From: an uncultured Chloroflexota bacterium
GTDB lineage: Bacteria; Chloroflexota; Anaerolineae; Anaerolineales; Villigracilaceae
Assembly (NCBI GenBank): GCA_900696595.1
Contig: CAADGT010000042.1
Span: 1 to 34,597 of the forward strand
Direction of reading: 5' to 3'
Length of the DNA: 34,597 nucleotides
Shown: positions 8,978 to 17,495 of the stretch, one piece after another
Position numbering within the stretch: position 1 is the stretch's first letter
Layout: every line of letters starts with the position of its first letter
The notes under the pieces: model-generated
Database searches by the model: none
Seen by the model: the letters and a program-made list of their open reading frames with translations, nothing else
What the model was told of the DNA's origin: nothing
Program-made: the position numbers and the translations under genes

Positions 8978-9445
8978 TTATTTATTTTCGCGCACGCGAT
9001 ACCCGCGCCCATCGGATTCAAGCACGCAGTCTTCGGGCAGGTCGCTGATCTTCAACCCGGCTTCGATGCAGGTCAGGCGCAAAATATCCATGATTGGATC
9101 GTCGCCGTTGAGATATACCGCCTTCACCCCTTTTTGATTCAGTTCGTCTGCCAGAACCTTTGCCTTGTCCCGCAGGTCGCCGTAGATTTTGAGCGAATCG
9201 CGCGCGTAATTCATGGCGCGTTGCGTGAAGACCTTCATGCCCTCCGGTGTCAGGTCATATTGCAGGCGCGTGCGGTCGAGGTGCGAAACCTTGACCCAGC
9301 CGCGCGTGACAAGGCGCTTGATGTACCAGTTGACGCTCCCGACGGCGATGCCGAGGCGTTTGGACAGGCTGGCCTGCGTGACGAGCGAATCCTGCGCGAT
9401 CTCGTCCAGCAGGGCGTATTCATGCGGTTTGATCTTTGTATTCAT
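8978..9445 (-). CDS. Winged-helix (MarR-like) transcriptional regulator heading the polysaccharide operon
   Basis: A 155-aa DNA-binding protein. Residues ~10-75 form a winged helix: recognition region TQASLSKRLGIAVGSVNWYI (23-42), then a wing (WVKVSHLDRTRLQYDLTPEG). The C-terminal half (ADELNQKGVKAVYLNGD) looks like a small α/β module that might sense a metabolite. Its place as first gene of an exopolysaccharide operon recalls the EPS-associated MarR-type regulators found beside sugar genes elsewhere. The ATG at 9445 was preferred to a start at 9493 because it lies just downstream of a good promoter; 9493 would fall inside the -35 box. No Shine-Dalgarno is visible. Confidence 0.8.
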   Translation of the reverse strand: MNTKIKPHEYALLDEIAQDSLVTQASLSKRLGIAVGSVNWYIKRLVTRGWVKVSHLDRTRLQYDLTPEGMKVFTQRAMNYARDSLKIYGDLRDKAKVLADELNQKGVKAVYLNGDDPIMDILRLTCIEAGLKISDLPEDCVLESDGRGYRVRENK

Positions 9446-9472
9446 GCGAGCATTCAGTTTTTGAATTCTCGC
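9446..9472. promoter_or_regulatory. Imperfect 27-bp palindrome, candidate autoregulatory operator
   Basis: The arms GCGAGCATTCA (9446-9456) and TGAATTCTCGC (9462-9472) are complementary at 10 of 11 positions around a five-base centre. The site runs from the base before the regulator ATG through the whole -10 box, where a bound dimer would block transcription. A dimeric winged-helix regulator encoded immediately downstream is the natural ligand, but binding is inferred. Confidence 0.5.
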
Positions 9473-9493
9473 ACAATTCCCCCATAGAGTCAA
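9465..9493 (-). promoter_or_regulatory. σ70-type promoter of the polysaccharide operon
   Basis: On the minus strand TTGACT (9493-9488) is followed after exactly 17 bases by GAGAAT (9470-9465). These are five and four matches to the -35 and -10 consensus. A start of transcription around 9458 would leave a leader of about a dozen bases before the regulator ATG at 9445. No other convincing promoter is visible upstream of the regulator. Confidence 0.55.
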
Positions 9494-9539
9494 GCCGAGT
9501 CCGGGCTGGGCTTCCCTACGATTCCCCTATGGAAATTGC

Positions 9540-9596
9540 AGGGGCGACCCGCTCAACTTCCCACAGAACCTTATTTTGCAAAGAAGGGTCGCCCCT
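9540..9596. repeat. Inverted repeat GGGGCGACCC / GGGTCGCCCC
   Basis: Perfect 11-bp arms (9540-9550 and 9586-9596) are separated by 35 bases. They lie in the gap between the GT4 stop (minus strand, 9595) and the regulator promoter. There is no run of T after it on the minus strand, so a classical terminator is doubtful. It looks more like a dispersed intergenic repeat. Confidence 0.5.
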
Positions 9597-10722
9597 ACGA
9601 TGTCGCCTCCCCCAGCATTTCCTCATATTGATCCACGATCCTGCCGATCTCGAAAGCCTTCGCCTTTTCCAGACTCGCCTGCCGGAACTTCAACAGACGC
9701 TCGCGGTCTGAAAGCAAATCCCGCAAAGCGGATGCAAAACCCGCCTCATCCTCGACCCCGACCAGATACCCGTTTCGATCCGGATCCACCAGATCGAGGA
9801 ATCCGCCTATCCTGCTTGCCACAATGGCCAATCCCTTCATCAGCGCGTCCACGCCGACGACCGGCAGTCCTTCCGAAAACGACGGCATGAAGAGAATATC
9901 GCTGCGCGAAAATTCATCCAGCACATCGGCGGGCGTGACCCAGCCCGTCAGGTGAAAACGCTCCGCCAATCCGCGCTTCTCGATCTCCGCCTTCACCTCG
10001 TCGAACAGGGGACCATCCCCCAGCATCGAACAAGTCCAACCCAAATCCGCGAGCATGGATAACGCCCGCACAATCGCCAGCGGATTCTTTTGCGAAACAA
10101 ACCGCCCCGCAAACACAATGCGCGGAGGCGCGTTCGCTTTAATTTTGTCCGTGACCACATGCGTAAAATCCGCGCCGTTGGGGATGACGCGAATCTCCAC
10201 CGGATAATGCTTCAACGCCAGTTGACGGGTGAACTCGCTCACCGCCGCGACATGCCTTGCCCGCTTCCAAATCAGATGCGTAAACGGCATCAACCACCTG
10301 AACCAGCGCCCGGTCTTCTCCGGCACGCCGCCCGGCACATCGCCGAGATGCGCCGTCAAAATATACGGAACGCCCGTCAATGCGGATAACGCAAACGCCA
10401 GCGCGCCCGCCGGAACGGCGAAGTGCGTATGAATCACGTCGGGGCGAAAACGCCAAATGAGGGACAGACCCGCCCACAGTCCAGCCAGATCGAAGGCCAG
10501 CATCGTCGCAAAACTGGCGGAGAAGGCCTCCGTCCGCTTCGAAGGAATCCGCACAAGGCGAAACCCCTCCAGCATTTCATCGCGCGGCAGTCCGTCCATG
10601 TGCGCGGTCAAGACCGTCGTCTCATGCCCGCGCGCCGCAAGCTCGCAACAAATGTCGTACGCGGCCCGCCCGCCGCCGCCGCCGATGGGCGGAAATTCGT
10701 GGATGATCGTCAGGATGCGCAT
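9595..10722 (-). CDS. Glycosyltransferase family 4
   Basis: A 375-aa retaining GT-B glycosyltransferase, probably using a nucleotide sugar at the cytoplasmic face of the membrane. The N-terminal glycine-rich acceptor loop is HEFPPIGGGGGRAAYD. Mid-protein VFAGRFVSQKNP and the donor-site block SFSEGLPVVGVDALMKGLAI follow. In that last block the second acidic residue of the usual E-x7-E is Asp instead of Glu, a mild departure. It is the last gene of the second cluster and follows the membrane-protein gene by one base. The acceptor and sugar are unknown. Confidence 0.9.
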   Translation of the reverse strand: MRILTIIHEFPPIGGGGGRAAYDICCELAARGHETTVLTAHMDGLPRDEMLEGFRLVRIPSKRTEAFSASFATMLAFDLAGLWAGLSLIWRFRPDVIHTHFAVPAGALAFALSALTGVPYILTAHLGDVPGGVPEKTGRWFRWLMPFTHLIWKRARHVAAVSEFTRQLALKHYPVEIRVIPNGADFTHVVTDKIKANAPPRIVFAGRFVSQKNPLAIVRALSMLADLGWTCSMLGDGPLFDEVKAEIEKRGLAERFHLTGWVTPADVLDEFSRSDILFMPSFSEGLPVVGVDALMKGLAIVASRIGGFLDLVDPDRNGYLVGVEDEAGFASALRDLLSDRERLLKFRQASLEKAKAFEIGRIVDQYEEMLGEATS

Positions 10723-10723
10723 G

Positions 10724-12697
10724 TCAATCCGCGAAGGGGTCCCTACATTCCGCCTGTTTTGGGCGCGGCTCGAAGACCTGCAAATTGTTCGCAGTCAGCG
10801 TGACGACCGGCTTGTAATTGCACAACAACGGCGCGCCCACAAAACGCACCCACGCCACATTCTCCTCCACGAACGCGCCCGCTTTTTGAGTCGTAAACTT
10901 CTGATCTTCGGCGACGATCAACGCAAAACGCCGCGCTTCGAGATCGCCGTAAAACGCCTCAAGATATGGGCGGTTGCGCGACATAGCCATCTCCATCAAC
11001 TCGCTTTGCTCATACTCGGGCGCAAGCGTTACGCCGTGAAGATAGTCAAACGTGATCAACTGCCGCTCGGTCACGAACAAAACCGCGCCGCCGTCGTCGA
11101 GCGCATCCTGCAAAGATCGAATATCCTTTTCCGCCGCAGCCTGATCAAAGGAAGGATAAAAGCCGATGTGCCGGATCGCAAACCCAAGCGGAATCAGCAA
11201 AGCGGCCGTTACCGCGCCCCAGCCGACTCTCCCCATCATCGGCTTCGCCTCTGCCTCCGCCCCGGCTTGATTCGTCCAAATGAAAGTTGCCAACACTGAC
11301 AGCATGACCAGGTACGCGTCCATGTTGTGCAAATCCCCGCCGCCGCCGATCTTCGTGCTGACCACCGCCCCGCCGACGAACAACATAGCCAGCATGGAGG
11401 TTAACACTGCCCAGCGCAAGGGATGAATCGCCGCCTTATTGTTGCGCGCCATCTGATAAACCGCGATCCACGCAGGCGCGGAAACGAGCAATATCCCCGG
11501 CAGGATTCCCATTGGGAAGGTTTCGTTCGGCAATAAACGACTCCAGATCAAATCCGAAGTGAAACTCGAACCGAAAGCGGCCGCATCCGCGTTGCCGGAA
11601 ATCTGGATATAGGTAAATTGCGAGACGAGCGCGGCAACGACTCCGCTGATTCCCCATACGAATGGAATGATCCAATATGTCCAATTTCCACCGCTCCCGC
11701 CGCCGGGGCTGTGAATCGGCGTCTCCAAAACATAAATCGCAATCGCCAACATTGCCGGGACCGGGAACCAATTCACGCGGCTGATTCCCGCCCAAATCGA
11801 GGCGAGAACGATAAAGAACAGCGACCGCCAGGGATGTTTGACCGACACGCCCGCCAGGACCAAAATCACCATCACTTGCAGGTGATAATACACCGCGCCT
11901 TGCAGGAAGAACAAAAACGCCCATGCTGTAATCACGATGGTCGCGCCCGCGCCTGACTTCATCCGCCGCGCAAGGAAATATGCCGAGCCGAGCGTCAGCC
12001 CAAACCACAACAGCGCCTGCCACAGGCGATGAGCCCACAGCGGCAAACCGTCAACGAGGAAGGGGATGGAGAGGAGCAGATAACGGGACGGGTGCAGGAA
12101 GGGAAGCGGCAACTCCATCCCGTAAAGTTTTTGAGAGAAGAACAACGAAGCGTAATAATGCCGCCCCGCTTCGGAATATCCCATCGAGAAGGGATTGGCC
12201 GAAGTCGCGGCGAAGATGCCCCAGGTTTGATAGAGCGCGCCTTGAGTCAAAATTACAATTGCAAAGGCGGTCGTCCACTCCATTTTGCGGAGTCGTTTCA
12301 ATGAAATCGTCTGAATCAAACCCGCCCACAGGAAGACCCACAGAATCGGCATGGTTTGCGGGAGGATGGAGCCGAAGACGTAGAGGCGGACGAAGGGGAC
12401 GGCGAGGCAGGCGAGGATAAGTAATGCGTAATACGTAATTCGTAATGGGTTGGAGGCGTGGGTTGTTTTATTTTCGAGGCGGATTGCGATGATGTCAAGA
12501 AAATGGGAGAGCGAAAGCCAGATGCAACCGAGAGAAGCAATGCCAAAGACTCCGACCAGCCCGATCCACTTCGAGCGGAAGAGGGCGATCTCCAATTCAT
12601 GCGTCCGTTGAATCGTCTGGAGAATCGCCAACGCGCCGACGACCGCCAGCGCCCACAGCCACGTTTGCAAAAATTTTTTCGTAGAGATCGATTCCAT
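10724..12697 (-). CDS. Large multi-spanning membrane protein, GT-C-like
   Basis: A 657-aa integral membrane protein with roughly a dozen hydrophobic helices and a soluble C-terminal part (residues ~540-657, including VLFVTERQLITFDYLHG). The size and layout resemble lipid-linked-sugar-dependent GT-C enzymes, but I see no clear catalytic DxD/DE loop, so the function is open. A segment near residue 90 (PLRITYYALL) is encoded by 12421-12450, a stretch of TAATNCGTAAT repeats that looks like repeat DNA absorbed into the gene. Nothing resembling a ribosome-binding site precedes the ATG at 12697; only a 62-base gap with two palindromes separates it from the upstream gene. Confidence 0.75.
   Translation of the reverse strand: MESISTKKFLQTWLWALAVVGALAILQTIQRTHELEIALFRSKWIGLVGVFGIASLGCIWLSLSHFLDIIAIRLENKTTHASNPLRITYYALLILACLAVPFVRLYVFGSILPQTMPILWVFLWAGLIQTISLKRLRKMEWTTAFAIVILTQGALYQTWGIFAATSANPFSMGYSEAGRHYYASLFFSQKLYGMELPLPFLHPSRYLLLSIPFLVDGLPLWAHRLWQALLWFGLTLGSAYFLARRMKSGAGATIVITAWAFLFFLQGAVYYHLQVMVILVLAGVSVKHPWRSLFFIVLASIWAGISRVNWFPVPAMLAIAIYVLETPIHSPGGGSGGNWTYWIIPFVWGISGVVAALVSQFTYIQISGNADAAAFGSSFTSDLIWSRLLPNETFPMGILPGILLVSAPAWIAVYQMARNNKAAIHPLRWAVLTSMLAMLFVGGAVVSTKIGGGGDLHNMDAYLVMLSVLATFIWTNQAGAEAEAKPMMGRVGWGAVTAALLIPLGFAIRHIGFYPSFDQAAAEKDIRSLQDALDDGGAVLFVTERQLITFDYLHGVTLAPEYEQSELMEMAMSRNRPYLEAFYGDLEARRFALIVAEDQKFTTQKAGAFVEENVAWVRFVGAPLLCNYKPVVTLTANNLQVFEPRPKQAECRDPFAD
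12421..12450. repeat. TAATNCGTAAT repeat inside a coding region
   Basis: Three to four imperfect copies of a GTAATNCGTAAT-like unit lie in frame in the membrane-protein gene. The unit resembles the TAATTGG repeats that fill gaps in the sulfur cluster (29758-34040) and encodes LRITYYALL. The flanking sequence is ordinary GC-rich coding DNA. Confidence 0.5.
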
Positions 12698-12710
12698 AAA
12701 TGAATTTTTG

Positions 12711-12762
12711 GGTACGGCAAACTTCAGTTTGCCCCCCAGAGCGCAAACTGAAGTTTGCGTTA
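12711..12762. repeat. Twin palindromic repeat between two membrane-protein genes
   Basis: GGCAAACT-TC-AGTTTGCC (12716-12733) and CGCAAACT-GA-AGTTTGCG (12742-12759) are each a hairpin with 8-bp arms. Together they form a larger inverted repeat, since the second is nearly the reverse complement of the first. They occupy most of the gap between the flippase-like stop and the next ATG. The same CAAACT core recurs at 18963-19022. Confidence 0.75.
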
Positions 12763-13650
12763 CGCCTTTTTCATCGCCGCCAGAATGGACGGCAGGAAGA
12801 ACGCGCCGGGCAGGCTGGCAATGATGAACAGGACGCGGGTCAACAAGGCAATTGTCGCGCTTTCGGAGGAGGTCAAGCCGCCCAGTTGCGCGAGCAGGAA
12901 GGTCATCGAAAGTTCCTGCACGCCCAAGCCGTTGATCGAAATGGGGATGAGCGTGACAAAATAGGTCAGCGTGTACATGCCCGCCACCAGCCAGTAGTCA
13001 ATATGATGGTCAATGCCCTGAAGCAGGAGATAAATGGCGAGATAGATAAAGGCTTGATTGCCAAGCGTGGCAAGAAGCGAAGAGAACAGCGTCGCCGGTT
13101 TCTTCAGCCAGATCGAAAGCGACTCGAGCGTACGCCGGATGAAATCCCTGCCTTTTTGAATCAGGGCGGAAAAGGCGACGGATTGCGCAACCCCGCCGTC
13201 GAGCGAAAGAGCCGGAATCAAACCCAAAGGCAGGGCAAGCGCCATTCCGGTCATCCCGAGCAACCGGTCGGCGACGAGCGAGGCGAGGCAGACGGCGCGA
13301 TCATAGCCGAGTTGCATCGCGCCCGCCAGTCGAGCCACATCCCCGCCGATGGTGGTCGGCAAAAAATTGGAGGAAAAATTTCCGGTAAAGGTCAACATGG
13401 CGGAGCGCAGGAAGGATATATCCAGTCCCGCCGATCTCAGAAGGAGATGCCAGCGCGCAACCGCGAACAGGCGCGAAGCGAGAAGCGCCAGCGCGGCAAG
13501 CAGAAAATATCCGAAAGAGACGCGCCGCAATGCGGAGAAAAGTTCGCCGTCCCCCTCTTCGCGGATCAGGATCAACAACAGCGCCAGCGCCAGAACGCTG
13601 CCCAACCCGCGAATGACAGTCTGGCGGTTTTCACGCAGTCGCTTAATCAT
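12760..13650 (-). CDS. Lysylphosphatidylglycerol synthase TM / flippase-like membrane protein
   Basis: A 296-aa protein with about eight hydrophobic helices. Motifs typical of the UPF0104/LPG-synthase transmembrane family are present: FSSNFLPTTIGGDVARLAG, LADRLLGMTGMAL-like VADRLLGMTGMAL, and ISINGLGVQELSMTFLLAQL near the C-terminus. It lacks the soluble MprF transferase domain, so it is one of the stand-alone members found beside glycosyltransferases and thought to handle lipid substrates. The ATG at 13650 overlaps the upstream GT2 stop by 8 bases (ATGATTAA), which argues against the longer frame beginning at 13719. Confidence 0.85.
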   Translation of the reverse strand: MIKRLRENRQTVIRGLGSVLALALLLILIREEGDGELFSALRRVSFGYFLLAALALLASRLFAVARWHLLLRSAGLDISFLRSAMLTFTGNFSSNFLPTTIGGDVARLAGAMQLGYDRAVCLASLVADRLLGMTGMALALPLGLIPALSLDGGVAQSVAFSALIQKGRDFIRRTLESLSIWLKKPATLFSSLLATLGNQAFIYLAIYLLLQGIDHHIDYWLVAGMYTLTYFVTLIPISINGLGVQELSMTFLLAQLGGLTSSESATIALLTRVLFIIASLPGAFFLPSILAAMKKA

Positions 13651-14596
13651 CTTTGAGGTTGATTTTGGCGCGCACGGTGTAGGTCGGCTTGCGCTGGGAT
13701 TCGTGATAGGTGCGCACAAGCAATTCGGCGATGAGCCCCATCAGCATGGATTGAAAGCCGAGGATGAAGAACATGACGCTGGTCTGGAAGAGCGGCGAGC
13801 CGGTCACGCCGACGAGGAAGAAAATGCGCCGGACAAAGAGATAGATCATGATCATGGCGCTGATGATCATTAAAATCCCGCCCGCGCCGCCGAAAAGATA
13901 AATGGGTTTGGATGAAAAACTGACGAGGAATTTAACCGTGAAGAGGTCGAGGATGACCTTCGCGGTTCGCTCCAGCCCGTACTTGGTCTTGCCAAAGCGG
14001 CGCGGCTGGTGGTTGACGACGACCTCCGTGATGCGCGCGCCAACCGAATGCGCGAAGACCGGGATGAAGCGGTGCATCTCGCCGTACAGGCGGAAACCTT
14101 CCAGCGCTTCGCGGCGATAGGCTTTGAGCGTGCATCCGTAATCGTGCAGTTCCACGCCGGTGACGAGCGAGATGATCTTGTTCGCCATCATCGAGGGGAA
14201 GTTGCGGGTGATGGCGTTGTCCTTGCGCTGTTTACGCCAGCCGCTGACGAGGTCGTAGCCTTCGTCGAGTTTTTTTAACAACATGGGGATGTCGCGCGGG
14301 TCATTCTGTAAATCCGCGTCGAGCAGGACGATGATCTCGCCCCGCGAATGGTCCAGCCCGGCGGCGATGGCGGCCGTCTGCCCGAAGTTGCGGCGAAAGG
14401 AGACCACGCGCGTATGTTCGGGGTCTTTTTGCGCCTGTTCGCTGAGGACGGAGAGGCTGTTGTCGCGCGAGCCGTCGTCCACGTAGATGACCTCCCAGGT
14501 TTGACCCAGGGCGTTCATGCTTTCGGCGATGGCTTCAAATAGCAGGGGCAGGTTATCCTGTTCGTTATAGACCGGGACGATAAGCGAAAGATTCAT
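13643..14596 (-). CDS. Glycosyltransferase family 2, polyprenyl-phosphate sugar synthase type
   Basis: A 317-aa inverting GT-A enzyme that probably loads a sugar onto undecaprenyl phosphate for later use by a GT-C transferase. The catalytic region holds VDDGSRDNS (39-47) and LLDADLQNDPRD (from residue 91). Two C-terminal transmembrane helices follow (FGGAGGILMIISAMIMIYLF; SVMFFILGFQSMLMGLIAEL), as in GtrB/ArnC/DPM1-like proteins. It overlaps the GT39-type gene upstream by ATGA and the flippase-like gene downstream. That is the expected trio: lipid-linked sugar maker, membrane carrier and membrane glycosyltransferase. Confidence 0.9.
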   Translation of the reverse strand: MNLSLIVPVYNEQDNLPLLFEAIAESMNALGQTWEVIYVDDGSRDNSLSVLSEQAQKDPEHTRVVSFRRNFGQTAAIAAGLDHSRGEIIVLLDADLQNDPRDIPMLLKKLDEGYDLVSGWRKQRKDNAITRNFPSMMANKIISLVTGVELHDYGCTLKAYRREALEGFRLYGEMHRFIPVFAHSVGARITEVVVNHQPRRFGKTKYGLERTAKVILDLFTVKFLVSFSSKPIYLFGGAGGILMIISAMIMIYLFVRRIFFLVGVTGSPLFQTSVMFFILGFQSMLMGLIAELLVRTYHESQRKPTYTVRAKINLKDD

Positions 14597-16452
14597 GGCA
14601 GTCGTTGAAATATCCTGAGTTCGGCGCCTTCGTTGCAGGACTGCGAGGCGGGGGGCCTGGCAAATTCCTGAAATTCCTGCGGGGCGAGGAAGTCCTTCCA
14701 GTCGGCGTAGCGTTTGGCTTCGATGATGAAGATATCGGCTTCAGAGCGCCAGCGTCCGGCAAGTTCGCCGTTCCAGTGGCTGAAGGAGTAGAGAACGTCC
14801 GGGTTGCCGCCGATGTGAAAGGTGTAGCCGTCGTTGATCTGCGGCGGGAAGATGCGCGCCTGCGGGGCGTAGAGCATCGGCGTGAAGGCGTTGCCGCCGT
14901 CCCAATATACCAGACTATCGGGCGGGATGATCGCGGCGAGGTATGCGCCCAGTTCTTCGTGATCGCGGATGATGTCGGTGTTGGGGCAGTCCAACCGGCT
15001 TTCGCCGAGGTGCAGGAGGGGAGAGAGCAGAAACCCGGCGATGAGGAACGAGTTGGCGAGGGCGGGAGCGAAGCGGGTTTGTTTGCGTTTTGAGAAGAGA
15101 AATGTAAAAAGCAAAACGCAGAAGGCGGCCAGCAAGCCGAGGATGGAACTGATCCAGCGTTTGACGGCGACGAGCGGCAGGTCGAGTCCCTGAGTTAGCG
15201 CGTCCACGATGGCGATGAAGCCCAAGCCGCCGGAGCGGATGCGCGGGACGACCGGCAGGTTGAGCAACCCGCCGCCGACGAACTCGAAAAGGGAGTAACC
15301 GATTCCCGTCCCGACGAGGATGACCGCCAGGACCGAAATGATCTTCACAACCCGGTTCGGGTTTTGATTCCATGCGTGGGCGAAGACGACGACGAAGAAA
15401 AGGATTCCGAGCGGGTCGAAGAAGCCGAGGTAGTTCGAGAAGCAGAAAACGCACGAGTAACTTTCGTATTGACTCGCCAGCGCCGCCCAGCCGTGCATGA
15501 GGACGAGCGAGAAAAAACTGAGGGCGAGGAAAAAAGCCGTCCGCATGGCAGGAACAGACTTCCACTGAGAACGAGGCGGGAGGAGAATCAAGCCGAAGAA
15601 ACTGCCGACGATCGGGATGAAGTGATAGCGAATCCCCTGAAAAAAAGCGTTGAGTCGATTCCAAAAATCAATGTTCGGGTCCCAGATCGGGACGGAGTCG
15701 GTGGGGATGCGGAACGTATCGAGGAAGGGCGTGAGCGCCTCGGGCAGCCACGGCGTCCAGATCGTCATGACGCGCGGCCAGTAGAAGAGGTGGAAAACGA
15801 TGAGGGCAATTGAACCCGCTACGAAAGACAGCGCCCCGGCGCGTTTGCCGTGTTGGAAGTAAACGTAAAGAATCAAAAACGGCAACAACGGCGCCATGTT
15901 CTGACGGGTGAAGACGGCCACCGCCGCAAGAATCGAAGCGAGGACGATTCTCCAGTTCGATTTTTTTTCGTCGAGCGCGAGGACGCAGAGCCACGCCAAC
16001 ATGCAGGCGATGATGACTTCGGAGACGGCGCGCGCGTGCAGTTTGACGATCATCGGGCTGAGCGCAAAGACCCAGACGGCGAAAGCCGCCAGCCAATTCC
16101 CCGCCCAGCGGCGGGCGGCGATCCACGTTCCGAGAAGCGTCAACAAGCCGAGGAAGATGGAGAAGTAACGCCCGGTGCGCAAGCCCGCGCCGAAAATATA
16201 TTCGGCCAGTCCGGGGATGAGAAACGCAAATGGGGCTTTGTTCGTCAACGGACCGTACGGCTCGAAGGGCTGATACGTCCCGTTGAGATAGAACATGCCT
16301 TTGATGAGGTACGAGCCTTCGTCCAGACTGCTGACGGTGGTGTGCGCGTAAACCGCCGCCCGGATTAAATAAAGAACCGCCCCCAACCCCGCCAATAAAT
16401 ACGGAAGCCAGGAGGGCAACTCTTTGTGTTTCAAAAACCGGGATGCAGTCAT
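14593..16452 (-). CDS. GT39/ArnT-like membrane glycosyltransferase
   Basis: A 619-aa membrane protein with about 12 predicted helices and a soluble C-terminal tail. The first extracytoplasmic loop carries SLDEGSYLIKG with D44-E45, the acidic pair typical of GT-C enzymes that use polyprenyl-phosphate sugars. GPLTNKAPFAF follows, as in PMT/ArnT families. I chose the ATG at 16452 (MTASRFLKHKE). The frame continues upstream to 16578, but that part would lie in gmd and its terminator. Substrate and target (protein or glycan) are unknown. It overlaps the downstream GT2, its likely donor-making partner. Confidence 0.82.
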   Translation of the reverse strand: MTASRFLKHKELPSWLPYLLAGLGAVLYLIRAAVYAHTTVSSLDEGSYLIKGMFYLNGTYQPFEPYGPLTNKAPFAFLIPGLAEYIFGAGLRTGRYFSIFLGLLTLLGTWIAARRWAGNWLAAFAVWVFALSPMIVKLHARAVSEVIIACMLAWLCVLALDEKKSNWRIVLASILAAVAVFTRQNMAPLLPFLILYVYFQHGKRAGALSFVAGSIALIVFHLFYWPRVMTIWTPWLPEALTPFLDTFRIPTDSVPIWDPNIDFWNRLNAFFQGIRYHFIPIVGSFFGLILLPPRSQWKSVPAMRTAFFLALSFFSLVLMHGWAALASQYESYSCVFCFSNYLGFFDPLGILFFVVVFAHAWNQNPNRVVKIISVLAVILVGTGIGYSLFEFVGGGLLNLPVVPRIRSGGLGFIAIVDALTQGLDLPLVAVKRWISSILGLLAAFCVLLFTFLFSKRKQTRFAPALANSFLIAGFLLSPLLHLGESRLDCPNTDIIRDHEELGAYLAAIIPPDSLVYWDGGNAFTPMLYAPQARIFPPQINDGYTFHIGGNPDVLYSFSHWNGELAGRWRSEADIFIIEAKRYADWKDFLAPQEFQEFARPPASQSCNEGAELRIFQRLP

Positions 16453-16493
16453 AAACAAAACAAGTGACAGTCCCTGCCAGGCGACTGTCACTT
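16453..16493 (-). terminator. Rho-independent-type terminator after gmd
   Basis: Reading the minus strand after the gmd stop (16497), AAGTGACAGTC pairs with GACTGTCACTT. These are perfect 11-bp arms at 16493-16483 and 16472-16462 with a 10-base loop. TTGTTTTGTTT follows immediately. The hairpin plus T-rich tail fits an intrinsic terminator or attenuator, and it lies directly before the GT39-type ATG. Confidence 0.7.
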
Positions 16494-16496
16494 TAC

Positions 16497-17483
<987 letters not shown>

Positions 17484-17495
17484 TCAGTCGCTGAA

